From contig CM033403.1 of NCBI GenBank assembly GCA_019426215.1, positions 3,549,001 to 3,613,000 on the forward strand: a stretch of DNA of 64,000 nt, given 5' to 3'. Source of the stretch: Buddleja alternifolia. Its lineage: Eukaryota > Streptophyta > Magnoliopsida > Lamiales > Scrophulariaceae. The position numbers and the translations under genes are program-made. The notes under the pieces were generated by a model, which did no database searches, had not been told where the DNA came from, and saw only the letters and a list, made by a program, of their open reading frames with translations. Every line of letters starts with the position of its first letter. The stretch's first letter is position 1. Shown here piece after piece: positions 34,269 to 47,655 of the stretch.

Positions 34269-37200
34269 CTACAAGCAATTATCCGGCATGATCACTCCGC
34301 GGAAAGTTCCTCCGACGTTTTTGCAAAAGGATTGTGCCTTATTTTTCTTTAAATGAGTGATTTTGATGTCTTCCAATTTGATACCAGTGCATGGATTGCT
34401 AGGGCTACAATCAAAGGCCATAGCAACTTGTGTTGCTGATGTTCCTTGGATATTTTGGTATGTCACTTGACTTATCTTGATTCCAGAAGTCTGTCAAAAA
34501 TAAATAATAAGAATAATTAATTCCAGTACAAAAACGAAAAAAATAGGAAGTGTAAAATGCTTTTAAATATTTACCAAATGTGAGCAATTGGAGAGGGAGG
34601 ATTCTCATCTTCTTAGCTTCATTAATTTTCTAATTATATCTATGAATTGTAGGTCATATTTGTTGACTTATACATATATATATATATATATATATGAATT
34701 TTGATAATTTAATAATATAGTTAAAAGAATTAATCAATGTTTTTCAAGTGATCATGTGGAAACCAAATGTAAAATTTGAATTATAATTGCTTTTGTTTTT
34801 GAAATCTATTACGGAAATAAGGTTTTGATATAGGAAACTCAGTACTGTTTTTGGGACGTCCCTTAATGATAATAAGTTTTCACCTTGATAAATCACCAAA
34901 AAAAAAGAAAAGAAAAGAAAAACTTTTTTCAATATTATGTTATGGGGATTAATGCTAAAAAGACAAACCAAAAGATGTAATCGATGCATCATTTTTTACC
35001 TGGCTAGGACAACCTTGGTTGTTGGGGCAGTAATTTTGGTCTATAATAATTGGGTTCTCAACATTCTTCATAACTATATTTTTATAATTGATATTTCTAA
35101 CAAATCCAGTGCTTGGCCTAGCCCATGTTTTTATCCGTAACCCGTTATCCGACCCGGTAAAAACCGAATTTATCAATGTCACATTTTGTACACCTTCTTC
35201 TTTATAATCTCGGCCCAAACTCCCTATGCTGCAAAAAGGAGCAATAAAATTTATTAGAATTGACAACTTAATTTTGAATAATGACCTAAATATTTAAATA
35301 TATCAAGTCTATAATGATTGTCCAAGTACAACAATAGACCAATAGGAAAAGTCAAAGCGAGCTACTTAATATTGGATTTACTTTCAATTCACTTAAAGCT
35401 AATTCACTATTAACTGATTAACGTATAAAATTTAACACGTCGCCAGTGAATAATTATATTATTTTCTTCTCATAGTAAGAAATCATGATTTCTTCTCGGG
35501 CTGAAAAAACAAGGAAAGAAAACTTGAATTACCTGACTCCATGTCCGGGGCCACATTGTATTTTCTCCATCCACAAATTCCTCGTCCCGGGCCCGATTGA
35601 TATACAATCATCTCCTGTTTTTATAATGCTATTTGTGATAGTAACACCAGTAGAGGACTGGACATGAATCCCATCTGTATTAGGGCTCAGGTCTGGAGCT
35701 ATAATCTTTATATTACTCACCTTCACATTGTTGCAGCTATTGATCACAAGGTGCATTAGCTGGCTATTAATCGAGGTTAACCCTCTAATCTCAGCGTCGT
35801 TTACCCAATTGAATGTTATTGACTGCGAGTTATCACAAAAATGATTTAAAGTTTAGTGAAATGTAATTTAAAATAAGCAAAAAAACAATTAGAAGGCGTA
35901 CTAAATTTATCGATTACGTGAAACGAAGTTAAATATAGGCAGGACTTAATTAATAAGCAGTTCAAATCTTGCATCATCTAATTTTGTGGCACTAATGAAC
36001 TCTGTTCTTAGTTAACTTTAATGAATGTTTTTATTTCTAAACGCACTAATGGATACGTGATTTGAAATTATTGAATATATCTGAGTTTCAGTTTTTTGTA
36101 AGCCAGCATGGAAAACTAATCTTACATAATTCTCCAATTATAATTAAGTATGATTATTAATTCAAAATAGTAAAATTCTTTACATGGTGAAATATGGTAA
36201 TCGCAATTACAATACACAAATGGATGTACGTATAACGTGCGCGAAGAACATGCATTAGGAATTTGATCTTTACATTTAATTATCATATACGGCCTACATA
36301 GACATTTATTTTATTTAATAAATTTCTTTCTTCTGGGGCCCACGGTATATAGCACTTCTGCATCCATGAATTTGGTACTAATCCTGTATTAAAACTCTTT
36401 AATTGCATGAGCATAACTAATAGTTGACCTGATGTTAATAAAATTATTTAAACATGAATGATTAATGAACGTAAGAATAAAATCTAAAAACATGTAAAAG
36501 CATGTGGTGGTGGAAATATGATCTGAGCTCTGATCACAAATTAATCAACCTAGGGTAGTTCAATTACCAAATGCACGAATTCTTCCATGCTCATGTCAAT
36601 TTGCAAAAACTCAAACAATTGCATTTACTATCCCACTACTTAATTAATTAGTTAGGCCTATTCACATGAAAAACACTCGTAGTAAACTACGGGAAATTCT
36701 AGCCCTTCCCAACTCGACTACACCTAAGTATATTTTATAAAATGAATGACCAATCACATGACAAGTATAATACACTCCTCTTGTAAAATACATTTTAGTG
36801 TGGTCGAGCCGCGAGCAAACTAGAATGTTTCGCAAACTAATATTAAAGTCTAATTAATTACGAATTTACCCTTGCTCCGACCGGGCAATTCTGGCCGGAC
36901 TTCCTACATGCCCAAAAGCCAGCTCCCTTAGCATCAAGAGACCCTCCAATGACAGAAATCCGGTTAACTTGAATGAACAAAATCCAATAACCGGAGTTTC
37001 CTAGAGCTCGATAATCCATTGGTGCTATAAGAGTGCCGTCAATTTGAACCTTGATTTTATTTTTGCATGGACCTCTGAACTCTGCAGATTTAATCAAGTA
37101 TCGCCCTTTTGGCACGTAAATAGTCGACATCTTCGTGGCACCACATGCCGATGCCCAGGCCCTAAGGAATGGCTGAGTTGCATCAGTTTTTCCATCTGGT

Positions 37201-37304
37201 TTTGCACCAAATTTGATTACATTGTAAGTTAGTGCAACTTGTGCATAGCAAAAGCAAGATAAGATGAAATGAAGGTACAATATGGCAGACACTATGGAAA
37301 TCAT
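34269..37304 (-). CDS. Polygalacturonase (GH28), copy 1
   Basis: Four exons on -: 37304-36870, 35822-35533, 35228-35000 and 34490-34269, with GT-AG introns in phases 0, 2 and 0. They join to 391 residues, a usual length for plant GH28 enzymes without a long propeptide. Residues 1 to about 25 form a hydrophobic signal peptide (VSAILYLHFILSCFCYA), so the enzyme should be secreted to the cell wall and hydrolyse homogalacturonan. The four GH28 motifs are present: NTDG 193-196, GDD 215-217, GHG 238-240 and RIK 273-275. The catalytic aspartates and histidine are therefore intact. The mature part begins with TYNVIKFGAKPDGKTD. A TATA box lies 92-101 bp upstream of the start codon. Polygalacturonase 2 at 54646-57883 has the same structure. 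Whether it acts as exo- or endo-enzyme cannot be told. Confidence 0.95.
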
Positions 37305-37395
37305 TCTTATTTTGCTAGGTTTGGAGAAAAATATGAGTAGAAAAGGGACAAATGTAAGATTTGGATATGATGGAAGAAGAGACAGTTGGAGGAAC

Positions 37396-37405
37396 TATTT
37401 ATATA
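37396..37405 (-). promoter_or_regulatory. TATA box of polygalacturonase 1
   Basis: On - the sequence TATATAAATA occurs about 92-101 bp before the start codon, the usual distance for a plant TATA promoter with a short leader. Confidence 0.7.
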
Positions 37406-37903
37406 AGGATTTGAGCTTTTCAACTGTCAATTTATGCTCCTGCCAAAGAATGATCAGTTAGTATTATAATCAATTTGAATAACTAACTTATTATCACGTC
37501 ATGGCCTACTTCAATTTCATGTAATGATATGTACGGCCTCATGTAATAGGTCATTGTAATGGAAGTTTTGTTCAATATTTATATAAGCTTTTAAGATTTT
37601 CTTAATATGAGAACATGAAAATGACACTATAAATTTGAATTCATCAAATAATTAATGTTGATTAGCTAACGGATGGAGCTTTACATTATCAACTTGTTGC
37701 AGCTTGCACATGGGTTATGGAGCTGTGAGAATCGTCCACAATTTATAATAAACGTTTACTAATTCACGTGAAATTCTTGCTTACATTTGGTTTACTAAGG
37801 GCTCATAGCAATCAACCACCCTTTGTTATTTGAAATAGTAATTAAAAATTTGTAAATAAAAGAAGCAATTTAACTGTCCGTAAAAGAAAAAATGAAGCAC
37901 ACT
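37406..37903. other. Upstream region of polygalacturonase 1
   Basis: AT-rich upstream sequence of the gene. I see no repeated binding motif that stands out and no insertion up to the hAT-like element. Confidence 0.4.
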
Positions 37904-37911
37904 GTCTCCCT

Positions 37912-38108
37912 CAGGGACGTAGCCAAGATTTGGGGTTCGGGAGGGCGAATACAAAAAAAGGAGAATAAACTTTAAAAAAAAAAAAAAGATTAGATTTGTT
38001 TTGGGTGGGGAGCATGTCAAATTTAAAAAATTTAAGGAGCGAAATTTTTTTTCACAAATTTGAGGGGCGGGGGTGGGGTGCCCCACTGGCCCCCTGCTTC
38101 CGTATCTG
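37912..38108. mobile_element. hAT-like MITE, poly-G family, copy 1
   Basis: The left end CAGGGACGTAGCCAAGATTT and the right end (CAGATACGGAAGCAGGGGGC on -) share the CAGGGACGGAGCC-type terminus also seen at 52295-53215 and 55571-55946. Flanking octamers GTCTCCCT (37904-37911) and GTCTTCCT (38109-38116) match at 7 of 8. G-rich runs lie near both ends. It is a short derivative of 197 bp, about 0.6 kb upstream of polygalacturonase 1. Confidence 0.75.
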
Positions 38109-38116
38109 GTCTTCCT

Positions 38117-39832
38117 AAACATATTTAAGCCACATTCATCATTAATATGACCAAATTGTTCTTGCTTTTTAAAGATATTTGTTTTTATAATTTTATATTT
38201 TCTTTTAGTTTTTGATTAATTATATTTTTATTTTTCATTCATTATCTTCCCCAATTCACCATCTTCCCAAAACCTAAACCCTAATTCACCTCCACCCTCA
38301 ACTCACCATCCATCAAAGCCTCGCCACCTTCACCCTCCCGCCCACAGCCAACCTCGCCACTAGCAAAGCGCAAACCTCCACTTGACTACAAGGCTGCCGT
38401 TGGCCTCCCCACACAAATCTGCCAATCGCACCCTAATATCACGCACAGATCCACCCTTCATTCGCTAAAACCAGTTCGACTTCGTCAAGATCTCGCTTCC
38501 TGGTCACCTCCACTGCCTTACCCCATTGTCGCCGTCCTTATTTCTGTCAAAATCGCCACCTCTCGCCAAAACCTCTAGTCCACCACAGTTACCGTCCTTT
38601 CAGTTGCTCCCACCCACATATTTCCAGGCCATCACTGTCGCAGTCTCCGTAGCTGGAGGCGTGACTTTAGCTGCGGAATATGAACTGTATATACATATAT
38701 ACACACACACACGTATATATATATGTACATATATACATTTTTTTTTGTAAAAATGTATACATATATATGTTTATCATTATATAAATTAATATTAATATAT
38801 AATCAATTTAATTAATAAAATATTATATTTTATAAGATAATATAAAATATAAAGACATTTAATGTGGGCCATTGATCTCTATTGCGATATATGGTTGTTA
38901 TTATTCAATAAAATGATACAATGGATTTTAATTTTGACCATAGATCATTAACATATTTGATCCAATGGGGGTAAAGTAGGGGCAAATTTATTCTAAAAAG
39001 GTTAAAACTATATAACAACTCGCAAAATGTGTGAGTGGCGCAAACTAAATTGCTTCATTGTTTTTTTCACGGGAGGTAAATTGCATTTTTTTCCCAGAAA
39101 TTTTTTTGCTACTTCCGAATAACACAAGGAGATAGATTGCTATTAGCCCTTTTACTAGTGCATCAAACTACTTACCAAATAGAATAACACTTGTATTTTG
39201 ATCATTACTTTTTCTATAGAAGATATACTCATCATAGGATCATTGGAATCCACTTGCCATATAATAGGAATGAATTGAGTCAAAAAATTTTGGGCTAGAA
39301 TTTTCCTTGATGGATACTTTTTTCTAAATAGGGAAATTGATTATTGATAGAAAAATCATTAAGTAAAATAAATGAGTCAAATTGTCATGAGCTTTGTAAA
39401 GTTGCAGGAGTTTTTTCATAGTTATAAATAAATCAAGCTATAATTATTATATATGTTTAATTTGAATATTTATAGAGTGTAAGCTTCCGCTTTAACATAA
39501 TTTGATTGTTAAACAAGTTGAATTGGGAAAAATATTATTTGGCCAAACATATGCCAATGTCGAGTCTTATTTATTCTTATATCCATATGTTCTCATTTTC
39601 TATTTATTGAGTCGGCTTCCTACCCAAGCCATCTGATGTAAAGATATCAAACTCAGTAGGATTAACAAAGCGAGCTCAAACAAATTTTTGTGTTATTGGT
39701 TTAAATTGAGTATGGTGTCCTTCAATCATCTTTATCTTTAGTTGGACATATTTATCCTTTGTTTGACAAGTATGACCGTTCTTTTAATATGAGCATTTAA
39801 TTCATTTCACTAACTTTCCTTTTCCACTCTTT
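38117..39832. other. Intergenic stretch without recognised gene
   Basis: A C-rich patch (about 38270-38650) has no stop in one frame for a short distance but shows no family features. It starts with a telobox-like AAACCTAAACCCTAA. TA/CA microsatellite follows at 38690-38770. The rest is AT-rich spacer. Confidence 0.45.
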
Positions 39833-39837
39833 GTATT

Positions 39838-41452
39838 TGTTAGAGTTATGCCCTCGAATGCCATAAGAGGATAGAATTATAGGGCATTAGTTTGTATCTA
39901 AACATTCTTGTTTTAATAAAAGGCTTTCGATGTTGTTTCTTATAGGCATTTGTAAAGTTTAAGTAAACAACAATTAGTCCTTGATATTAAGGCAAACATT
40001 CTACTCCCTATAGGTTAGGGAGAATGGCACTAGAAGTGTGATCATTAATATGTAAATTGGTTCGCAAGTCGAAGAGAGTATTGACTAGACATCATTACTG
40101 AACATAGACTTGTATGATATAAGTTTTGACAGGGAAGTGTCAATCAAACACTATGAGTATATTAGTGGGAACTTGTGTCATAGACACATCAGTTAGCCTG
40201 GTGTGTTTGAACACGGCTCTCATCAGTTATGTCACATGGGTTTTCACTCAATGACAGTCAATAACAAAACTGATAAGTTGTGATAGGTATGCGTGAACCT
40301 TAGACTTGAGTAATCACGTTGAAGATGTGCTTATGACATCAAAGTCTGTCATTAGAGTAGTTAGATCCAATTCACCCGTTGGTGGGGTCGACCTCGAAGT
40401 GCAGCTTGATGGGCAAGTAGCAATCTTAACTGATTAGCAATATGAGATTTATTCTCTCTTAAGTGAATGAGCTAAATATCCTATGCCGTCATGAATGAGT
40501 GAGGTCAAAGACTTTGGCCAAAGCATTAGAGATACTTATGTTGGACATGAAAATATACTCAGTGACCTCGATTCATTATGAGCGTAGCATATAGTCAAGT
40601 CCAGTGAGTTGGACTAAATCATGACTCTCACTTGACTGAGATATATGAATAAAAAGTTTATACTCGTACGGTATTCACAGCGTGAAAGGTTTGGAATGAT
40701 TCTATACATTCGTTCTCAATTAGGCTACGATGTGGACCACGGGACTGGCTAGGTGGTATCCACATCCTTTTAGTTTCCTCCCAATTGCCTTTTGAGACGA
40801 ACCTAAAGAGCCGAGCTTAAAGGAATTGTAAAGGAAAAATCATGGAATATAACTTTAGAGAGATCTTTCGGTATTTGATATCGTAATTAATTAATTGATC
40901 ATTAGATTATCTTATTAATTAAGTTAATGTGTTAATTAATTTCTTTGTGAAATTAATTTTGGAATTAACATGTGCTAGTTAATTATATAATTGATATATT
41001 TATTGGATGAATAATATTAATTAAATAAATACACAAAATGGACTACGCCCAGAGGGCATTAAAAAATCCCGATTTGGGCGTCCATATGGACACCCGGCCT
41101 TTAGTTAACTAGGTTAATTATTCTAGTTGTAGTATAAATATACTACTTAGTGAATAATTAAACTTAAGCCTCACTTGTGACTTTCTCTCCAAGAAAAACT
41201 CTCCACCTCTCTCTCATCTCTCTAGCCGTCCAAGAGGAGAAAAAAGAAGGGATTTTTGCTTTTGGTTCGGGCGTGGTGATTTAGAGGCAGTGACGTTATT
41301 GCTGCTCCAAAACGAATCAAGAAGATGGTTCATAAACTTTAATTACGCGAAAAAGGTACATATTTCTCAACATGATTTGAATATGTGAAATCAAAGATGA
41401 ATCCACCATGGGTATTTTATTTCCGCTGCATTTTTATGTACAAAACCCAACA
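39838..41452 (+). mobile_element. Solo LTR, copia-type family L1
   Basis: Starts TGTTAGAGTTATGCCCTC and ends AAACCCAACA. A perfect 5-bp target duplication GTATT flanks it (39833-39837 and 41453-41457). No internal region remains. The body matches the other L1 copies, for example GGTTAGGGAGAATGGCACTA, the GGTGGGGTCGACCTCGAAGT block and the CCTCTCTCTCATCTCTCTAG block near the 3' end. Length is 1615 bp. Confidence 0.95.
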
Positions 41453-41509
41453 GTATTATGAGTTATGAGTACAGATTTGGTAGTAAAATAAAGCCACTTA
41501 AGTATATAT

Positions 41510-42890
41510 TGTAAGGATTATGCCGTTAGATGCCATAAATGATAGATTGTACTGGGCATAGATTTTGTAATTATAGTTTCTATTAAAATAATAAAAGCCA
41601 TTTTTAGTTGTTTCACTTAAAGTTTATTAATATTTATAAGTTGTGTACAACATCTAACTCATGCAAACCTTCTACTCCATATGGGGATAGGGAAAATGAC
41701 AGTAGAAAGGTTTGGTACTTGATTTGTTAATTTGTTCGCAAGTCAAAAAGAATCTCATTAGGTATTGAGACTCAGTAAGACTTGTATGACTTAAGCTTTG
41801 ATATAGGATTTCCAGCCGAACATTATGGGTTAGTGTAAGCTTGTGTCAACGACACATCAATTAGGCTGACGAGTTCCAAAACGACTTCCATTGGTTCTTT
41901 CACATCAGTTTCACTCTATGACATTCATTAACAGAATTGACCGATTGTGATAGGTATGCATGAACCTTTAACCTAAGGGATCCTATTGAAGATGCACTTG
42001 TGACATCAAGTTTATCATTAGAGTAGTTAGACTCAATCCACCTATCTGTGTGGTTAACTTTAAAGTGCGACTTTGATGGACGATTGGCAGTCTCAACTAA
42101 TCACCAAGATGAAATTTGTTCTTTTGTAAGTGAACAAAAATGTATCCTATGGAGTCACATATAAATGAGATCAAAAGTTTCTCGCCAAAGCATTAGAGCT
42201 TCTCCCATGGCAGACGAGAGGAAGAACAATGATCTCATCTTATTGTGACATGTGCATATGGTCGTGTACTTTAAGTTTGACGAGTCTAAAACTTTCACTT
42301 GACTAGGACGCGAACAATAGGTTTATACCCATAAGATTATCCCGATCGGAAGGATTAGAATGCTCCAATCATTCGATCTATTTTGGGTTAGGATGTGGAA
42401 CCACGCGAAAGGCTAGATGTTTCCTTTGTTTTATCCTATTTTCAATTGAGATGAGCCTAAAGAGTCGTACTTAAAAGGATTTACAAACAAAAATAATGAA
42501 ATTAACTTGAGTGTTATTTTGGGTATTTGATAACACTAATTTATTGGATATATTAGGTATGATAAAATAATTATTTATTCATTAGAGGAATTAATTGATT
42601 TATTGATGAGTTTCATTAATTAATTATTTTCTGGAAGAAATTATCATTTAACTAATTGGTTTAATATATATTAGGTAAATAATTAGTCAAAATTAAAGAG
42701 TCTAGGACTGAAAGGGGTATTAGGCATCCACTTGGACACCCATGTAGCAAGTTTTGAGGCTTGTGTTTGTGTTTAAATGATATAAGTATCACTTTAATAC
42801 ATAAGTCTAGCTATTTATTCACATAATCTCAGTAGCCTCCAAAGCGAAAACTCCTCCACCCTATCGCTCTCTAGTTGTCCACCTGTTGAG
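41510..42890 (+). mobile_element. Truncated LTR, copia-type family L1
   Basis: Starts TGTAAGGATTATGCCGTTAG at 41510, only 58 bp after the previous solo LTR, and follows the same family text up to CTCTCTAGTTGTCCACC. It then breaks off. The last about 230 bp of the LTR, with its CAACA end, are missing. It is more diverged than its neighbour, suggesting an older insertion. Confidence 0.8.
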
Positions 42891-44248
42891 CATCGACCAG
42901 CCCTCCAATTGCTCAGACGACACTAAACGAGCAACACGTTGGGTGAGAGAGGAATGCAAGGGTTGGCCTTAGGCACATCCAAGGAGTGTTTAGAGTCCCC
43001 ATCTCGGGTTGGGAGACAAGAGGGCGATGTCAGTTAAGATGACCCCCCACTTAGAAGAGACGGGAGAGGCGCTTACATAGAACACACTGCATAAGGCATC
43101 TTATGAATATGCTTGCACACAACTAAACCATTTAGCATCATTTTTGGCCTGGAAGTTGAAACGTGATTGCGTCTCCCGAGCTATCAAAATTTTGGGAAAA
43201 CACATCTAGCTCAATTGAGCAATCGATACACTCTTAAAATGTCTTGTTAGCTAACTCATAGGTCTCGGTTAAGGGTTTAAGCTGAAGTCGTAAGGGTCTA
43301 TTGGCTTAAACATGCTGGTGTGCGAGAATTCATGTTTGAGTGCTCAACACACGATGAATCTGAAATGACCACATCTCATATGAGCCTTGGACATACGTAT
43401 GGCCCTACTCGAGTCAGAAACAAGCATTAGGCGTCACAAAGATTTGGGTGACCTGAGTAAGTGACGAGCATGGGGGAATGCATTGTGGGCGTGCAAGCAT
43501 CCTTCAATGCCGAGTTGGAGAGATAGTGCTCCCACACCATTCAAGATGAGTACCCACAGGACACAGGATGTGGGGCAACGTGTAGCGAATGAGTTAGCTA
43601 GTCGGGGACCAATGTGGAAGCGTGCGTGGGCATGTGAGACGAAAGCTTTCGATGAATGTGAGCATTGTCAAAAGGCGAAAATTTTTGCACTGCGTATGAC
43701 ACAGTAAGGCATTCAACGTTTATTATAAGAAACCTTTGTTAGCGAAATGCGCGATAGGTCATCATCAAGACTTGGCATGGAGCAAGGCTGGTTGGTTGGC
43801 AGTGTGGAGCATCCTCGGCCCCGCATGGGCAAAAAAAAGTTAGATTGCAAGACCAAAAGTTTTGGCCCGTAACACCGTGTAAGAGGGGCAACCAATGCCC
43901 TGTGACAATCTTGTATCTCACAAACATAGCACCAAAACTATAATGAGAACCACAAAGATATCTCACTAATCAATGCATATTCTAAGAGGTCAATCTATTA
44001 AATTCTACATAATCTTTAAGTTATCGTGCATTTTTTCAAACATAGGCTCAATAAAAGAATGAACAACTATACCGCTCATGGAAACATACCTGAAAACATT
44101 TCAAAAATGTACACTACTCTCAATTGTGGAGCTATATTAGGTATAATTATGCTTTCTCTTCCACTATTTAGCGCCCGAAACATACATGAAAGTGGTTTGT
44201 TATCACATATATAAGAGTCGCGTAGAAATGTGCACCATAATGCGCCAT
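42891..44248. other. Interval of unknown origin, partly GC-richer
   Basis: From 42890 to about 43730 the base composition is clearly less AT-rich than the surroundings. Short open frames occur, such as 43483-43707, which contains ECEHCQKAK. None resembles a family I know. It directly follows the broken L1 LTR and may be part of a different element or captured DNA. The part after 43950 is AT-rich spacer. Confidence 0.4.
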
Positions 44249-44253
44249 CGTAG

Positions 44254-46022
44254 TGTTGGGTTTCCCGAAAAATAATATAAACGCACCGGAAGGATTTCAA
44301 AAATTAAATTACAAACCCAAACCTTGATTTCTTTGATCGCATATTCAAATTGACAATTCCGCTTAACGAATAACTACTTACCCGTTGAAGCGAAGTGGTT
44401 GAAAAATCTTATTCTTCACTTGAAACTTGAATTGATGAATTCTTGATTACTTCATTCCACATATAATCTTCAATTCTTGAATTCTTTGAATTTCTTGAAT
44501 ATGATCCGAACAAGGAAATTACCCTGTTTCTAAATTATCACGAACGGATTGATTGACAAATTTTTTTGACTAATTATCTCTAGACCACTAGTATAGAGAG
44601 AGGGAGGAGGATTTTTTCTTCTTTTCTTTCTAGGAGAGTTATGAAAGTCTCTATCTTGTTTTAGGTCAAAGACTCCTTTTATATCTCATGACTTATTGAT
44701 CAAGACAAACAAAAGACCCCTTGTAAATTGGGCATCCTCATGGACGCCCAATAAGGCTTAATAGGCGTCCATTTGGACACGTTCTTCAAGCCCCGGGATT
44801 CATTAATTTCTTATTCAATTAATAATTTATTATATCCAATAAATAAATTAATTAATTAAATAATCAAATTAATTAGATAAATTAATTCATTAATATATTT
44901 CCATAGAAAATTAATTAATAATTAATCTTACCATTATAATTAACTATTTCATCTAATGAATAATTATTTAATTTATCCACTAAATTAAAAATCCTAGAAG
45001 AAAAATAGAAACTCCTTTTTCATTTTTCTTTATCAATCCTTTTAGCGCAACTCTTTAGGTTCGTTTTGTTTGGTGAGAGGAAATCAAAGGAAGTGGGTAA
45101 CACCTAGCTAGTCACGTGGCCCACTTCGTAGCCCAAATGAAATCGAATGATTAAATCATTTCACAACCTTCCAATCGTAAATACCGTATAAGTATAAACC
45201 CTTTGTTCGTGTACCTCAGTCAAGTGAGAGTCATGGTTATGTCAAACTCACTGGACTTGACCATGTATATTAATTATAATAATACGAGATCAATGAGATC
45301 GATTTAGTGCCTAGCACAATCGTCTCTTTCCGCTTTGGCCAAAAACTTTGATCACTATTTATCTATAATCTCATAGGGTACTTTCTCACTCACTTTTGAG
45401 AGAACAAATCCCATTTAGATATCAGCTAAGACTACCATTTGCCCATCAAGCCACATTTCGAGGTCGGCCCCACCAACGGGTGAATTGGGTTTGACTACTC
45501 TAATGAAATACTTGACGTCACAAATGCATCTTCAACATGATATTTCAGGTCAAAAGTTCACTTATACCTATTACGCAAAATCTGTTCTGTTATTGACAGT
45601 CAAAGAGTGAAAACCTATGTGACAGAACTGATGTGAGTCGTGTTTGAGCATATCAGTTCCATTGATGTGCCTACAATCTTAAGCTCTTATCATCCCATGG
45701 TACTAGACTGACACTCCCATGTCAGAGATAAGATTGTACAAGTGTTCTAAGTCTTTATTTGTCCATTAAAGACTTCATTTTTACTTGCGAACCTGTTTTA
45801 GTAATCAAGATCAATCTCTCTAGTGCCACTCTTCCTATCTCATAGGAAGTAGAAGGATCGCACTGAAAACATGAACAAAGCGTTTTACACTACTTATAGA
45901 TGCAGATAAGATTTAAGTGAAAACTAAATAATGCTTTTATTAATAATATCAAAATAAGTTAATTACAAGATAGATGCCCTATCATTCTATCCTCTATGGC
46001 ATCTGAGGGCATAATCCTAACA
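44254..46022 (-). mobile_element. Solo LTR, copia-type family L1, minus orientation
   Basis: On + it runs from TGTTGGGTTTCCCG to CATAATCCTAACA. On - it therefore starts TGTTAGGATTATGCCCTCAG, like the other L1 copies. Flanking pentamers are CGTAG (44249-44253) and CATAG (46023-46027), which differ by one G-to-A change at a CpG. No internal region is present. Length is 1769 bp, slightly longer than its relatives. Confidence 0.9.
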
Positions 46023-46027
46023 CATAG

Positions 46028-46761
46028 ATAGCATTCACTTTAATTAAATCAAGCAGGCTTGCAGGTGAGCCTGGTCCGACTTTTGTGGATCATCAATGCC
46101 CCAGTGTTTAAAGGTTGATCAACCCACTCCCGTATTATATGCTAATGTGGCTTCAATTTACAACGGATTCAAACATGAAAGACTCCATCTAACAAAAATT
46201 TAGCCCTTGTTCAATCAAACTTTTAAAAACTGGATTGAACCAGAAGATTCAAACGATTGGACCGCCAATCAAGCCATAAAATGAACCGATTGAAAGCTTA
46301 AAACAGTTTGAGGCTAAAAACTAGCCAAAACCGTGTGAATCGCTACTAGGTCACCGAAATTGGCTACCAACTACATACATATATGTGGATTAGAATCCCT
46401 AAAAATAATCAATTTCACTTTGAAACCTTTTTTTGAGGCAAGAAAGCGAGCAACAAGCAATTTTTCTTTCATTTCCCAATTGAAATCCTTTAAAAGCACT
46501 GATAGTGATTAGTGACTAACTTCTCTCTCCTTCTTTCTTTCCCTATATATATCTCGCTATCTCTTGTTTTCATGCACACAGTGACACAAATCTTTATTTA
46601 TTTTTTTCATTCATGGAAGTGTTGCATCATACATTGCATTGCATTGGTTTATCTAAAATAACTTAATATCATAGTTCAATTATTTAGTTTTTAGTGGATT
46701 TTTATTGGTCTTGCTTGTTATACATTATATACCATTATTCAAAATTTTTAGCAAAAAATGC
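46028..46761. other. AT-rich interval without recognised gene
   Basis: Spacer between the solo LTR and the PIF-like element. A CT-rich and TATA-rich patch at 46520-46570 is the only notable feature; no gene follows it. Confidence 0.4.
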
Positions 46762-47149
46762 TAAGGCTCCGTATGGTTGTGTTTTCGAAAATGAATTCTG
46801 AGATTTTTTTGGGGAATGTGTATTATAGAAATTCATATGAAAATGTTGACTTTATTTGTTTGTTTGGATGTATTTTTAGAATTTGATTGAAAATAGTATA
46901 GATGTGATATAAAATTGATTTTTATTAGGATTTGATATATGAAATGATTGAGTTGGTTATGAATGTGATGATGATGGGGAAAAGATATTAAAATAATATT
47001 TTTTAATAATGTTATGAGTTAGTAATAAAGTAATATGTATATATGTGTATATATATATACATATACACACACATAATATAATATATATTATAGAAATAGA
47101 ATGAAAAGACAAAAAGAAAAAAAAAAAAAAAAAAGGGCAGCCAACAATG

Positions 47150-47230
47150 GGGGGCGTTCATGGGTTGGGGTGGACGGGTGGGGTGGGGTGGGGTGGGGTA
47201 TGGGTTTGGGGGGCTAGGGGTGGGGGCCCT
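47150..47230 (+). repeat. G-rich patch with (GGGGT)n
   Basis: Contains a run of GGGGT units (GGGTGGGGTGGGGTGGGGTG) plus further G-runs, following a poly-A run at 47119-47136. Four or more closely spaced G-runs would allow a G-quadruplex on the + strand. No gene lies nearby. Confidence 0.8.
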
Positions 47231-47583
47231 TCATTTTTAGTTTTTTTTTTTTGTCACCTTTTTCATTTTTTTTAGCTTTAAATTTTTATCTTTTTTCCAT
47301 TTCGTGTTTTCTTTTCAATTTTATATTTTATAAGTTCAAGAAAATTGGACCTTGTTCGTCTATATTTATAATAGTTAGTGTAATTATACGGTTCGCATTG
47401 GACAAATATAAAAATAGGATGTGGTCCATATATAATATTTTATGAAATGTGTAAATATGATTGGAGCATAAGTAGTTCTATATTTCTTTTTCCATTTACA
47501 TATAATATTTTATTTCCAATTTGATTGAGGCAAATTTATTTACATCTTCTTATAATGACATACTATGATGTTACATAAAATAT

Positions 47584-47655
47584 TTGCTCGAGCTCGAGCT
47601 CGAGCCGAGAAATTTGGCGAGACTCGGCTCGAGCTCGACTCGTGGGCAACCCTAT
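47584..47655. repeat. GAGCTCGAGC-type relic
   Basis: A short block of GCTCGAGCTCGAGCTCGAGC and ACTCGGCTCGAGCTCGACTC ending in GGGCAACCCTA. It resembles the inner part of the hAT-type element at 58902-59346 and is probably a truncated copy. Confidence 0.6.

Noticed and set aside
38526..38750. Serine/proline-rich open frame as a small gene
   Set aside because: Low-complexity C-rich sequence running into a TA/CA microsatellite; no signal peptide, conserved motif or splice context.
43483..43707. Open frame containing ECEHCQKAK as a zinc-binding protein
   Set aside because: A single CxxC in a short frame is weak evidence, and no known family fits.
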